NCBI RefSeq assembly: GCF_004766125.1
Contig: NZ_SJSA01000001.1
Coordinates: 1,922,001-1,986,000, forward strand
DNA length: 64,000 nt
Origin: Duncaniella freteri
GTDB taxonomy: Bacteria; Bacteroidota; Bacteroidia; Bacteroidales; Muribaculaceae
Direction of reading: 5' to 3'
Positions within the stretch are counted from its first letter, which is position 1, and each line of letters begins with the position of its first letter. Made by a program: the position numbers and the translations under genes. Positions 32,954 through 42,080 of the stretch are shown in pieces. The notes below the pieces were generated by a model. That model did not search any database. It had not been told where the DNA came from and worked only from the letters and a program-made list of their open reading frames with translations.

Positions 32954-33442
32954 TTAAAATACATATAAGACGGCGATTTCTATCAAACGGCGTTGGTGGA
33001 GTTGCTTGTGGAATTTGCCTTTGTAGCGGCAGTGGGCAGTGTAGGCTTTGAAAATATTGCGGTTGCCGGATTTCAGTTTTTTCAGCACGGTGGATTTGTT
33101 TACCACACCGGGGCCGCAGTTGTAGGCTAATACGCCTAACAACAGAGCGTCTTTGCCGTATGCCTTGTAGAGCGACACAAATTTTCGGAGGTCTTTACGC
33201 AACAGGGCGTCAGCTTGTTTCTCGGAGAGCTGTACACCTCGCCGGTATGGTTCTCCCGGCAACACTCTATGACCATATCCGACATATGGATAATCCTTTG
33301 GGTGGTGGAGCGTTTCAAATTTCTTGATGATAATCACAGCTCTCTCGAATGGCGGCAGATTCATTATGTTTATCTTCCGCCCGGCGGCGTTGCCCACCAT
33401 GACGGTGAGCAACGCAAGGAACATCAGCAGAATTTTCCTCAT
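32954..33442 (-). CDS. Lysozyme-like (GH24-type) protein of the tra operon
   Basis: 162 residues with an N-terminal signal peptide (ILLMFLALLTVMVGNA). FERAVIIIKKFETLH has the likely catalytic Glu; YPYVGYGHRVLPGE and LSEKQADALLRKDLRKFV, then GVLAYNCGPGVVN, are those of phage-type lysozymes (GH24). Such enzymes open a gap in peptidoglycan for the transfer channel. It overlaps the start of no gene but its ATG overlaps the end of the traQ-like gene by 4 bases. It is the last gene of the operon, next to the terminator. Confidence 0.8.
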   Translation of the reverse strand: MRKILLMFLALLTVMVGNAAGRKINIMNLPPFERAVIIIKKFETLHHPKDYPYVGYGHRVLPGEPYRRGVQLSEKQADALLRKDLRKFVSLYKAYGKDALLLGVLAYNCGPGVVNKSTVLKKLKSGNRNIFKAYTAHCRYKGKFHKQLHQRRLIEIAVLYVF

Positions 33443-33942
33443 CTGATAGCCGGATTTACGGGTGTCACAATCGGGCTGACAATCTTGCCACTGTCATCGT
33501 CGCCGCTGTCTTTGCTGTTGAACTCAAAGGTCTGTTCCCACGGGGTTGAACCGAAGTTATCTTCCACGACCACGAGGAATTTGTGGGCTTCGTCACTTTT
33601 GGCGGTATAATTCAGTCTGAACGTTTTACTTTCAAGAAGCACACGGTCGTTGTTGACCAGCACCGGGCCGTCAACGAGTTTGAGCGAGCCTTCGCCGTCA
33701 TACTGGAAGTAGCGGATGGTATAGAGGGTGTTGGCATAGTTGCCTTCGGGCTTTATCTCGAAGCGTAGTTCGACGGTCTGCCCTTTGACGATCTTGTCAG
33801 CGTATGGCATCACCTCCACTGTGAAGGGATAGGACTGCTGCACATCGAGGTCGTCGGAGCAGGATGTGAGGCTGCATACGGCAGAGATTACAAGGGAGAG
33901 AATGGCGATAACGCCAAATGATTTTTTATTTGTCTTTTTCAT
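33439..33942 (-). CDS. traQ: Conjugal transfer lipoprotein TraQ (DUF3872)
   Basis: 167 residues. A signal peptide with lipobox (SLTSC, Cys28) and a beta-rich mature part (FTVEVMPYADKIVKGQTVEL, KFLVVVEDNFGSTPWEQTF) fit the DUF3872 proteins encoded at the end of CTnDOT-type operons as TraQ. It is expected to be in the periplasm or outer membrane. The role in transfer is not defined in detail. It precedes the lysozyme gene with a 4-base overlap. Confidence 0.75.
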   Translation of the reverse strand: MKKTNKKSFGVIAILSLVISAVCSLTSCSDDLDVQQSYPFTVEVMPYADKIVKGQTVELRFEIKPEGNYANTLYTIRYFQYDGEGSLKLVDGPVLVNNDRVLLESKTFRLNYTAKSDEAHKFLVVVEDNFGSTPWEQTFEFNSKDSGDDDSGKIVSPIVTPVNPAIR

Positions 33943-33954
33943 TTTTGTGTCTGT

Positions 33955-34821
33955 TTAGAATTTTAGTTTTGTTGATTTCTTGGGGTTGAGCGATTGTAGG
34001 TAATCGTTCAGATCCTTGTGGTCTGGATAGAGTGCGGATTTGTCGCTCACCCTGTCGCCGAACTCGCGGCGCAGTCTGGCTACTGCGGCACGCCCGGCGG
34101 TATCGTTGTCAAGATAGCACAGTATCAGCGGGTATTCCGCCAGAGTCGGGATTGCTTTGCCGACATTCGCCACGGAGTTAAGCACAACACTGTCGTTGCC
34201 GTCATTGAGTCCGAGGCGTTCCGCCGAAAGAAAGTCGATAAAGCCCTCGAAGACGTTGCACAGGGCGTTGCCGTTGGCAATATGGGTGATATGCTTTGGC
34301 GGATAACTGCCTTTGAAGAAGCTGCTTCGCAACTCAAATCCGTGTGCGCTGTTCTCAAAACAGATGGCATAATAGTTTTTGCCATGCAATTTATAATCCA
34401 CCTGCACACAATATCGTTGTGCGATGTAGGCAGGTATGCCACGGTTTGCGAGGTAACACAGTAATGCCGGCGATACCAATTTAGAGATTTTCACGTCCTC
34501 AAAGGTCGGCTGCTCAATGAATGGCTCCGGCTTGTAAGGCTGTGATACCGGCATCCGCATCTTTTCGGCGATGTACTCCGCCTGTCTGATGAAGTCGGTC
34601 GAGTCGCACAGTTCTCCGGCAAGGGTGAAGATGTCGCCTCCGGCTCCGCTTCCAAAATCGAACCATACATTTTTCCGAGGATTGACATGAAACGATGGCT
34701 TTCTCTCGTTGCGGTATGGGGCATAAAACCACAGACCTTTGCTGTCGCGCCCCGTCGGCTTGTATCCGAGGTGGTGCAGAAAATCCACAAGGGATATTCC
34801 CTTGATAGCATCTATATCCAT
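33955..34821 (-). CDS. traP: DNA primase TraP (CHC2-like and TOPRIM domains)
   Basis: 288 residues. The N-terminal part (ISLVDFLHHLGYKPTGRDSK, FDFGSGAGGDIF) has the fold pattern of the primase CHC2 domain but without the zinc-binding Cys residues. The TOPRIM part shows NVFEGFIDFLSAERLG (Glu) and LILCYLDNDTAGRAA (DxD). It would make primers on the transferred strand. It lies between the traQ-like gene and a small gene that repeats its N-terminal domain. A second primase of this type is in the inserted element (46,596-47,561). Confidence 0.85.
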   Translation of the reverse strand: MDIDAIKGISLVDFLHHLGYKPTGRDSKGLWFYAPYRNERKPSFHVNPRKNVWFDFGSGAGGDIFTLAGELCDSTDFIRQAEYIAEKMRMPVSQPYKPEPFIEQPTFEDVKISKLVSPALLCYLANRGIPAYIAQRYCVQVDYKLHGKNYYAICFENSAHGFELRSSFFKGSYPPKHITHIANGNALCNVFEGFIDFLSAERLGLNDGNDSVVLNSVANVGKAIPTLAEYPLILCYLDNDTAGRAAVARLRREFGDRVSDKSALYPDHKDLNDYLQSLNPKKSTKLKF

Positions 34822-34824
34822 AGG

Positions 34825-35247
34825 CTAAAACCGCATTTTGCGTTTGGGTTTGGGCGGCTGTTGCTTAGGCTGTTCCGGTCTGCTGACGGTCGTAGCCTCC
34901 ACATAACCCTCAGCTTCATCGCCGTTGATGGTCACTTCGTAAGTCTTGAACTCCTTAAAATCCTTCATCTGTGTGGCGATGTAGAGGTTCAACTCGGAGC
35001 GGTTGCAGCTCCCGGTCAGCTCGTAAGCGAGATCATAAATGCCGCCGTAGTATTTTTCGGGTTCTTTGCTGTCATACCAGCCATTCTTTTCGGTGTCCAC
35101 CACCATAGTAGCGTTGCCGCCGACAGAATACGGAGCGTTGTATATCAGGCGGTTGCCGTCCTTTTTTATCGGCTCATAGCCGATCGCCTTCATAAAATCC
35201 TCCAATGGAAGATTATTTATATCAAGGTCTATCACAATCAATCCCAT
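34825..35247 (-). CDS. Stand-alone primase N-terminal-like domain protein
   Basis: 140 residues. LPLEDFMKAIGYEPIKKDGN, LIYNAPYSVGGNATMVVDTE, then YGGIYDLAYELT, can be aligned by eye with residues 7-75 of the neighbouring TraP (ISLVDFLHHLGYKP, FYAPYRNERKPSFHVN, GGDIFTLAGEL). It has no zinc ligands and no TOPRIM domain. The C-terminus is Pro/Lys-rich. A duplicated or split primase domain seems likely; it could act with TraP. It ends 3 bases before traP. Confidence 0.65.
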   Translation of the reverse strand: MGLIVIDLDINNLPLEDFMKAIGYEPIKKDGNRLIYNAPYSVGGNATMVVDTEKNGWYDSKEPEKYYGGIYDLAYELTGSCNRSELNLYIATQMKDFKEFKTYEVTINGDEAEGYVEATTVSRPEQPKQQPPKPKRKMRF

Positions 35248-35251
35248 AGGT

Positions 35252-35833
35252 TTATTCTATTATGAATTTGACACCGACACCATATTGCATATGGAATATC
35301 TGAACATCGCTACCGAAAGTGAAACGCTCCTTGATATTTGCGGTCAGGGCGATTTTATCCGAGAGATATAAATCAGCCTGTAATGTCAGCGCACCGCCAT
35401 AGATGAAGTTATCGCCGTCATGGAGCGTCGAGCCGTCTGACAAAACCGACTTTCCCCAATTCACTGTTTCGTAACCACCGAGAGCCGACACGCCGCCGTA
35501 GAGGTGGAAGGTCTGCGAATAGTCGCTCAACAGATGGAGATTGTAGCCGACCTCGCCTGTGTACTGTGTCACGGGGATACGACCTTTCACGCCGTAAGGC
35601 TTGTAGGTCTGGAGATACTCTCCGCCGAAGCTCCAAGTATTGGCACTACCCTTATAAACTGAATAGAACACTCCGAAAGAATAACCGCAGTTGCGGGAGT
35701 TGCCGGTATAAAAACCGTCTGCCATGTCAGCCTTGATTTCTACCGCAGACATTCCGGGAAGGCATCGCTGGGCCATTGCCCGCCCTCCGAAGAGGGTGAG
35801 CATGGCAGCGATTATCATTATCGCTTTTCTCAT
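35252..35833 (-). CDS. traO: Conjugal transfer protein TraO
   Basis: 193 residues with a signal peptide (IMIIAAMLTLFGGRAMAQ). The mature part has Gly- and aromatic-rich beta strands (CGYSFGVFYSVYKGSANTWS, TGEVGYNLHLLSDYSQTFHL) and looks like a small outer-membrane barrel, as TraO of CTnDOT is thought to be. Order in the operon (N-O-P) supports the name. It begins 2 bases after traN. Confidence 0.78.
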   Translation of the reverse strand: MRKAIMIIAAMLTLFGGRAMAQRCLPGMSAVEIKADMADGFYTGNSRNCGYSFGVFYSVYKGSANTWSFGGEYLQTYKPYGVKGRIPVTQYTGEVGYNLHLLSDYSQTFHLYGGVSALGGYETVNWGKSVLSDGSTLHDGDNFIYGGALTLQADLYLSDKIALTANIKERFTFGSDVQIFHMQYGVGVKFIIE

Positions 35834-35835
35834 GG

Positions 35836-36858
35836 TTACTGTATGCTTAATTCGTCAATTACGTTGGCTCTCACAATATCCTCGTTTTCGACCACGAAAG
35901 ACTGATGGCGACCGCCTTCCTTTTCGGCAATTTCGATAACAAGCTGCTTGTCATCGGGGATTGTGAATTTCTCCAGAGCGAAGACAGTTCTTTCGGAGGA
36001 TTTTCCATGTACCACCGTCACATAGTTCTGTGCGCGGAGCGGTTCGAGTACCTGCTCCTGCATGGCAGTCCGTTTGATAACCTTCTTATCCACAATCTTG
36101 AAGCTGACATAATCGACATCGAAAGGAATGTTTGATGTGTTTTTCAGTTCGGTGTGGAAATAGAGAAGCCCATTGTTGGCATAGATGGATTTCAGAAGGA
36201 ACTGCACCCCGAAACGCTTTGAACCTATATGCTTTATCTCGCGCTTGTTCTGCTTGTAGATTGACTTCATAATCAGCTTGACAAGCATCGGTGACTCCGA
36301 TCCGAGGCGTTCAAGATAGATTTCCTGCGCATTGTTGGGACGGTTCACGGCCTCGCCGTCATGCAGAAAATCGGTCATCTCGATATTGAGCAACAGCGGC
36401 TCTTTGGCGAATTTCACGTTAAATGAATAATATGATCCGTCCTCTGTGATTACCGACAGGTTTGTCTCCTGCTTGAATGACTTGAAGGCTGATTTGACAC
36501 GCAGCACATTCTTCGCACCGTCTGCTAATCCGGCGACAAGGTTCTCGTTGCCCAAGTCGCAATAGACTATTTCCGAGGGAAATATGATGTGCGTAGTCTT
36601 TTCAAAGCATACCTCCAGAGCGTGAGGCGGAATCATTCGGTCGAAGCCGACCTTGCGGGTCAGACCGTCGAACTTGTCCCCGTCGGTGTAGTTGCCGCCG
36701 TACACGTTGATTTCGTGTTCGGCTACCTGAGTGGCTACCTGTTCCGTACCAAACGGCACGTTGACATCGGTGTTTCTTACCGACTTTGTTCGGGCAAAAG
36801 CCGTGCTTGCCATGCCGATAACGGCAATAAGCGAAAGTAAAAAGAGTTTGTAATTCAT
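35836..36858 (-). CDS. traN: Conjugative transposon protein TraN (DUF4138)
   Basis: 340 residues with an N-terminal signal peptide (LFLLSLIAVIGMASTAFA). The pattern GTEQVATQVAEHEINVYGGN, THIIFPSEIVYCDLGNENLV, KRFGVQFLLKSIYANNGLLY is that of DUF4138/TraN, thought to be the outer-membrane-associated VirB9-like component of the channel. It is in the expected place between traM and traO. Confidence 0.85.
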   Translation of the reverse strand: MNYKLFLLSLIAVIGMASTAFARTKSVRNTDVNVPFGTEQVATQVAEHEINVYGGNYTDGDKFDGLTRKVGFDRMIPPHALEVCFEKTTHIIFPSEIVYCDLGNENLVAGLADGAKNVLRVKSAFKSFKQETNLSVITEDGSYYSFNVKFAKEPLLLNIEMTDFLHDGEAVNRPNNAQEIYLERLGSESPMLVKLIMKSIYKQNKREIKHIGSKRFGVQFLLKSIYANNGLLYFHTELKNTSNIPFDVDYVSFKIVDKKVIKRTAMQEQVLEPLRAQNYVTVVHGKSSERTVFALEKFTIPDDKQLVIEIAEKEGGRHQSFVVENEDIVRANVIDELSIQ

Positions 36859-36884
36859 TGAATTGTGGATTTAATGGTGAATAA

Positions 36885-38105
36885 TCATATATCTTCCGGC
36901 TGGTGAAGCATCACACGGTAGCCGGCTTTGAGGTGGACTTTGACGGTTCGCAGCTTCTTGGTGAGATACTGGCTGACACCGTTTATAAGCCCGCGCCCGA
37001 CGTCGGATGCTATCTGCGCCCCTGTATTGGTAGAAATGTTGATCGAGCTACCCATCGTACTGCCCATATTGGCACCTATCTCATGCAGCGCGTCACTCTC
37101 CATTGACTGCGGTATATTGATACCCTCCTGCCCGTCAGAGTCATAAACCTGCAACTCAACATCGTAAATCGAGCCTTCGCACTCGATGGAGGTGATTTCA
37201 ATCTCCAGCCTTTCGCCCTGCACTCTTGCAGAGCCGACAACGGTGGTGTTACGCGGTATCAGGCGGTTGCCGACCCACATCGGTTCGGTGGTTCTCAGCC
37301 TGACACTCTCGCCGTCAACCACGCTCTGGTTATCGGCGACCACTGCGGCGATGGTATTCTTGGCTACCGTCCTCATTGTACCCACCGAGGTATTGAAGCC
37401 CCTGACGGTTGATGTCTGACCGAGCGAGGATACCACACTTCTGTTGACCTGCGCCACCGGCTGCACATCCCGTTTGCCTTTTTCTTCGGTGGGTTGTGGC
37501 GGCGAATAGTTGCCGCCGTTGCCCATATACTGTGCCGCCAACTGATATGAGCGTTCCATCAGTTCCATCTCATCGGGCTGTGCCGCCTGTTGCTGTGCCA
37601 GAGCGTTCTGAGCCTCCAACTCTGCAATACGCTCATTTAGAGCCTCCATTTCAACATTGTCGGCTGAGGTGTCCTCCACAAAAAAGTCATTGAGCGACGC
37701 CTGAACCTCCTGATACGCCTGCGCGGAGTTCTCAACGGCGGACTGATGCTCAACGGTATCGGTTGTAAGTGCGGTCAGAGTATCAAGGGCGACCACCGCA
37801 CGCTGTTGCGCCTCCTTCTCTTTGGCGGCATCAGCGGCGGCATATTCCTCCGCTTTGGTCTTGATGCCGCCGTTCTCACCCTCAGGTATTTCGGTGTTGA
37901 AGGCATTGCCGACCTTGCTGTCATTCTTGTTGAGGCTTGTGTACAGCAGCCACAGTATCACTATGCCGCACACGACAGCCGCCGGGAACACGACTAAGTA
38001 TTTCATCATCTTCTGCCGTTCAGCCTGCGATTTGGGCTGGAAGAAGCCGTTAATCTTCGCTTTCCACTCTTGCATCGTCATAGTCTGGAAGATTTTGAGG
38101 TTCAT
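36885..38105 (-). CDS. traM: Conjugative transposon protein TraM
   Basis: 406 residues. One membrane helix (residues about 33-60, YLVVFPAAVVCGIVILWLLY) follows a short cytoplasmic part. A Gln/Ala-rich region (about 100-190) leads to a C-terminal domain (residues about 240-406) with VRLRTTEPMWVGNRLIPRNT and ALHEIGANMGSTMGSSINIS. This is the layout of VirB10-like TraM proteins that span the periplasm. The start overlaps traL by 56 bases; ATGs at codons 9 and 11 are alternatives. Confidence 0.85.
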   Translation of the reverse strand: MNLKIFQTMTMQEWKAKINGFFQPKSQAERQKMMKYLVVFPAAVVCGIVILWLLYTSLNKNDSKVGNAFNTEIPEGENGGIKTKAEEYAAADAAKEKEAQQRAVVALDTLTALTTDTVEHQSAVENSAQAYQEVQASLNDFFVEDTSADNVEMEALNERIAELEAQNALAQQQAAQPDEMELMERSYQLAAQYMGNGGNYSPPQPTEEKGKRDVQPVAQVNRSVVSSLGQTSTVRGFNTSVGTMRTVAKNTIAAVVADNQSVVDGESVRLRTTEPMWVGNRLIPRNTTVVGSARVQGERLEIEITSIECEGSIYDVELQVYDSDGQEGINIPQSMESDALHEIGANMGSTMGSSINISTNTGAQIASDVGRGLINGVSQYLTKKLRTVKVHLKAGYRVMLHQPEDI

Positions 38106-38376
38106 GAACGGGAGATTTGGTAACGATGTCGATCGGCATTATATGCTCAATCGCCACAGATTTTTGCGCTTTGCCCAGACCTATCCTGTAACAGGCGTGA
38201 CCAAACACGAAGAAGGCGGTAAGCACGAACACAGCCAGCATCAGCGACACGACAGTAAGCCGTTGCTTCGGTGGCATTGACTCACACGCTTCTTTGAGGC
38301 GCGTTGTGAGCCTCCCTTTCGGGTTGCGCCACATATTATTATATATGACGGAGAATATTAATTTAATCTTTGACAT
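38050..38376 (-). CDS. traL: Conjugal transfer protein TraL (DUF3989)
   Basis: 108 residues. An N-terminal basic part (NNMWRNPKGRLTTRLKEACE) is followed by one membrane helix (VVSLMLAVFVLTAFFVFGHA) and a short polar C-terminus. This fits TraL of CTnDOT-type operons. The exact role in the channel is not known. It overlaps the traM start and begins 7 bases after traK. Confidence 0.78.
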   Translation of the reverse strand: MSKIKLIFSVIYNNMWRNPKGRLTTRLKEACESMPPKQRLTVVSLMLAVFVLTAFFVFGHACYRIGLGKAQKSVAIEHIMPIDIVTKSPVHEPQNLPDYDDARVESED

Positions 38377-38383
38377 AATTGAA

Positions 38384-39007
38384 TTATCGTTTTACGGTTG
38401 AAATATCCTTGTTCTCCAGTATCGTGAAGCCCTCGATGATGAAGCCGTTGGGGTTGTCATCGGAGCGTGAGGCGTTGGAGAGGCGGCACTTCGTCACCAG
38501 CGTGCGCTCTGTCACATTGCTTTCGCGGATAATCATTTGTCGGGCATAGGTTTTAGCGATGTAGGGATAGTTGTTGAAATCGCACACCACACTGTCCACT
38601 TGCAGCACTTGGTTGATGTTGCCGGCTATGATACGGTTGTAGTAGCCCTTCTCCGAGAAATCGGTGTAGTAGTTGTATGCCGACTTGTCCGACAGGATAA
38701 GGGCGCGGTTGATGTTATGCTCGATTGCCGATTTGTCGGGCGACAGAGTGAAGAACAGTTCATGGAAGCGTCGCACATGTTCACGGGCTTCCGCCGGGCG
38801 GTTCTGCTCCATGTCCTGCGACAAGGCGAGCATAAGGCTCTTGCCGTTGTCAAGAACATAGATTTTTTCCCTCTGCCGTTCGGCAAAATTGAACACGCAG
38901 ATCAGAGCCACCGACACTACCACGGCACACATCGCCACAAACACAATACCGAACAGCCGTATCTGGCGGAACGAGGTTTCGATGTTTTTAAGTGATTTGA
39001 ATTGCAT
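38384..39007 (-). CDS. traK: Conjugative transposon protein TraK
   Basis: 207 residues, full length. FKSLKNIETSFRQIRLFGIV precedes a membrane helix (VFVAMCAVVVSVALICVFNF), then YVLDNGKSLMLALSQDMEQN and a periplasmic domain. TraK is the VirB8-like assembly protein of the Bacteroidales channel. It lies in the usual order between traJ and traL. Confidence 0.87.
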   Translation of the reverse strand: MQFKSLKNIETSFRQIRLFGIVFVAMCAVVVSVALICVFNFAERQREKIYVLDNGKSLMLALSQDMEQNRPAEAREHVRRFHELFFTLSPDKSAIEHNINRALILSDKSAYNYYTDFSEKGYYNRIIAGNINQVLQVDSVVCDFNNYPYIAKTYARQMIIRESNVTERTLVTKCRLSNASRSDDNPNGFIIEGFTILENKDISTVKR

Positions 39008-39025
39008 TTGAATGTCGTTTGAATA

Positions 39026-40039
39026 TTATTTAAGCAATTTGCCTGCGTTGCCCGCGACATTTCCGGCGACTGCACCTCCGACACTTGCCGCTCCTGAGCC
39101 GACCTGCATCGCTGTGGTGTTGACAGCACGGTTATAGTTTCCGGCACCTCCGGCTTGTATTATCCAGCCTGCCACAGTGGGAATCGTGAAGTATCCGATA
39201 ATGCCGATTATCATAAAAATGACATAGCAAGTATTTGAGCTGTCGAGGTTTGCGTTGGGGTTGTTTGTCAGTTCCGAAATGTCGTTCTGCAACATCAGCA
39301 CTTGGATTTTAGCCAGTATCGTGGAGAACAGGTCAGCCACCGGCAGCCATAGATAAGTCTGGATATACCTCTGTATCCACTGGGTCAGCGTTGACTGGAA
39401 GCCATCCCACACGGAAAGGGCGAAGGCGACCGGGCCGAGGATTGAAAGCACTATCAGGAAGAAGGTGCGGATTGTGTCGATTGTAAGCGATGCGGCTTGG
39501 AACAGCATTTCAAGAAGTTCTCTGAAAAAGTTTTGAATAGCTTTCTTGACCTTATACATTCCTCGCTCGATATACATTCCGGCGGCTGTTCCTATTTCGG
39601 TCACACCTAACTCGTCAATCTGCCTGTCAAACTCGGCATCATCGACAAGATAGGCTGTTGAAGGGTCATTCATCATCGCCTCATATTCCAGCCGGTCTTT
39701 CTCCTCGCGGTATTTTTGCATATCGAGCGTCTGCCCTTCAAGCATAGAGGCTGTGCCCTGCACAATCGGCGACATCACAGAGTTGATTGTGCCGAGTACC
39801 ACCGACGGGAAAAACATTATACAGAAGCCTATCACAAATGGACGCAGCAGCGGGAATACATCAATCGGCTCTGCGGCGGCAAGCGACCGCCATATACGAT
39901 AGGCAACGAAGAACAACGCGCCTAATCCGGCTATCGCCTGAGCCACACCCGCCATATCCTCGCAGAGAGGCATCATTTCGTCATAGAGCGAGCGCAGGAT
40001 TGTGTGCAGGTTGTTGAAATCTATTGATAACGCTATCAT
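39026..40039 (-). CDS. traJ: Conjugative transposon protein TraJ
   Basis: 337 residues with several membrane helices (GVAQAIAGLGALFFVAYRIW, FVIGFCIMFFPSVVLGTINS, TFFLIVLSILGPVAFALSVW, YVIFMIIGIIGYFTIPTVAG). It ends in a Gly/Ala-rich tail. This is TraJ of CTnDOT-type operons, a VirB6-like polytopic channel component. It follows traI by 24 bases. Confidence 0.87.
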   Translation of the reverse strand: MIALSIDFNNLHTILRSLYDEMMPLCEDMAGVAQAIAGLGALFFVAYRIWRSLAAAEPIDVFPLLRPFVIGFCIMFFPSVVLGTINSVMSPIVQGTASMLEGQTLDMQKYREEKDRLEYEAMMNDPSTAYLVDDAEFDRQIDELGVTEIGTAAGMYIERGMYKVKKAIQNFFRELLEMLFQAASLTIDTIRTFFLIVLSILGPVAFALSVWDGFQSTLTQWIQRYIQTYLWLPVADLFSTILAKIQVLMLQNDISELTNNPNANLDSSNTCYVIFMIIGIIGYFTIPTVAGWIIQAGGAGNYNRAVNTTAMQVGSGAASVGGAVAGNVAGNAGKLLK

Positions 40040-40063
40040 ATTTTTTAATTATGATTATTACAA

Positions 40064-40702
40064 TTACCAGTATTTTTCAGAGCCGTCACCATAGAGAGCC
40101 ACCACACGCTGTGTGTCAGCCTTCTTCTTGGCGCGCAGATATGACACGCTGATATTCTTGTTTGTGTAGTAGGCGGTAAGGTTCTTCAGCCTTTTCATCT
40201 CCTTGTAGCAGTCATCAACCACATCCATACGGTCTTTGTCAGTCATACTCAGCGTGGTGATATTGACTACCTGCTTCAAGTCACCGAGTACGCCGTTGGC
40301 TTCTTCGAGGATACGGGTGTAGCCGGAGGCGATTGCCGAGAGTTCTGCCGATGTGAAGTTCGGATCGGTCAGCATCTTCTGGAAATTATTGACGTAATAG
40401 CCGGAGATATTGCCGAGCATCAGGATTGTCTGCTGCACCTTGCGGGCATCGCGTACAAGGTTGTTGACCGATTGCAGTGCGTCATAATATTTCTTAGCCT
40501 GCTGGTAAATTTTCACGGTTTCCTGAAAATTTTTGACCATGTGCGTAGCCGTCTGCGACTCCTGCACGAGTGATTTGGAGTTGTTTACGATGGACTGGGC
40601 GATGTTTGACGGGTCTATGACCGTCCATTGGGCGGAAGCCCTGCCCGTGCCGAGCATCAGACACAGGGCAATCAGTGGGATTAAAAACTTGAGTTGCTTC
40701 AT
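40064..40702 (-). CDS. traI: Conjugal transfer protein TraI (DUF4141)
   Basis: 212 residues from the ATG at 40702, which begins a clear signal peptide (LIPLIALCLMLGTGRASAQ). A GTG or ATG further upstream (to 40885) would read through the small gene before it and add an unlikely Pro-rich leader. The mature part (SIVNNSKSLVQESQTATHMV, QTILMLGNISGYYVNNFQKM) matches DUF4141/TraI, a helical periplasmic VirB5-like protein. The name is that of CTnDOT and is not the F-plasmid relaxase. Confidence 0.85.
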   Translation of the reverse strand: MKQLKFLIPLIALCLMLGTGRASAQWTVIDPSNIAQSIVNNSKSLVQESQTATHMVKNFQETVKIYQQAKKYYDALQSVNNLVRDARKVQQTILMLGNISGYYVNNFQKMLTDPNFTSAELSAIASGYTRILEEANGVLGDLKQVVNITTLSMTDKDRMDVVDDCYKEMKRLKNLTAYYTNKNISVSYLRAKKKADTQRVVALYGDGSEKYW

Positions 40703-40728
40703 TTGATTGCGGATTAAAAGTGGTGGAT

Positions 40729-40863
40729 TTATCGTATTCTGTGAGCCATGCCGACGATTGTACGGGCAATGACTGCCAATAGATGAAGGGTGACTGTCAG
40801 GAGGAGGACGAGGCAGAAAGATACTCCTGAAATAATGCTTATTAAGACGGATTTCACTTTCAT
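40729..40863 (-). CDS. 44-residue membrane protein between traG and traI (TraH position)
   Basis: A short frame reads MKVKSVLISIISGVSFCLVL then LLTVTLHLLAVIARTIV and ends in AHRIR: one long hydrophobic helix. Its ATG overlaps the traG stop codon (ATGA), a mark of translational coupling, and it ends 26 bases before traI. CTnDOT has a gene called traH at this place, but I cannot show homology by eye. It is too short for usual gene callers. Confidence 0.6.
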   Translation of the reverse strand: MKVKSVLISIISGVSFCLVLLLTVTLHLLAVIARTIVGMAHRIR

Positions 40864-42080
40864 ACATTATTCTCTCTCCTTTCATTGGCTAACTGTTTTA
40901 TTGCCGCTTCGATGTCACCGCCGAGCTGACGGGCGCGGTCAAGGACTTGGATTTTCTCCGTTTCCTCGGTAGTGTAACACAGGTATTCCTCCGGTGATAC
41001 CTCCGTGGCATAGACTGCGGACTGCGTTCCGCCCAGCCCAATCCAGACTTCTTTGTAGAGCCGATTGGGGCTGTTTGCCATATTGATACTGAGTATCTGC
41101 GCTTTCTCCTTGTCGGTCAGACCGAGCAGCTCCTGTATCTGGTCAAAGCGGTTCATATATTTCCGCTGGTCGAGCAGGATTTTACAGTCTGAGTTGTTGA
41201 TGATTGTTTCCTTGACAATCGACGACGAGATAATATCGTCCACTTCCTGAGTGACAACAACCGCCTCGCCGAAATATTTGCGCACAGTCTTGAACATATA
41301 GCGCATATACTCAGCCATATTCGCCGTTGAGAGAGCCTTCCAAGCCTCCTCGCAGATAAGGAGTTTTCGCACGCCTTTCAACCGGCGCATCTTGTTGATG
41401 AAGGCTTCCATGATGATAATTGTCACCACAGGGAACAGGTCTTTGTTGTCGCGTATCGCGTCTATCTCGAACACGACAAAACGCTTGTTCAGCAGGTCGA
41501 TATTCTCTTTGGAGTTCAGCAGGAAGTCAAACCGACCGCCGTGGTAATACTGTCGCAAGGTTGTCAGGAAGTTGTCGATGTCGAAATCCTGTTTGTATAT
41601 GGGGATAGGACGCTGTGCCATTTCAGCGCGGTAATCGTCGCGCATAAACTCAAAAAAAGCGTCGAAGCATGGCACTATATTCTTATCCTTAGCCATTTTT
41701 TCAAGGAACATCGACAACGCCGAGCCAAGCTCACCGGATTCGGTCTTTGTCACGCGGTCATCTTCCGACTTCCACAGCGTCAGCAGCAGGGTCTTGATCG
41801 AGTCTTTCTTCTCCACATCGAACACCCCGTCATCTGTGAAAAACGGATTGAAAGAAATCGGCTTTTCCTCGGTGTAGGTATAATAGATACCGTCCTCGCC
41901 GTGGGTCTTGTTATGGATCAGATTGCACAGCCCTTCGTATGAATTGCCGGTATCAATCAGGAGGATATGCGCGCCCTGCTCATAATATTGGCGCACCAGA
42001 TGGTTGGTGAAGAAAGACTTTCCGCTACCCGACGGGCCCAGTATGAACTTGTTGCGGTTGGTGGTGATTAATCCGTACCA
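40860..42080 (-). pseudogene. traG: TraG conjugation ATPase, C-terminal half
   Basis: The frame reads WYGLITTNRNKFILGPSGSG with Walker A GPSGSGKS near 42,025, then FFTNHLVRQYYEQGAHILLI, a Walker B-like region RKLLICEEAWKAL, and EAVVVTQEVDD. This is the ATP-binding half of the VirB4-like TraG. An in-frame TAA lies just beyond 42,085, and the N-terminal half, more than 400 residues in intact TraG, is absent because foreign DNA starts there. A GTG at 41996 is only an apparent start, after the Walker A motif. Without the whole enzyme the channel should lack its assembly motor. Confidence 0.82.
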
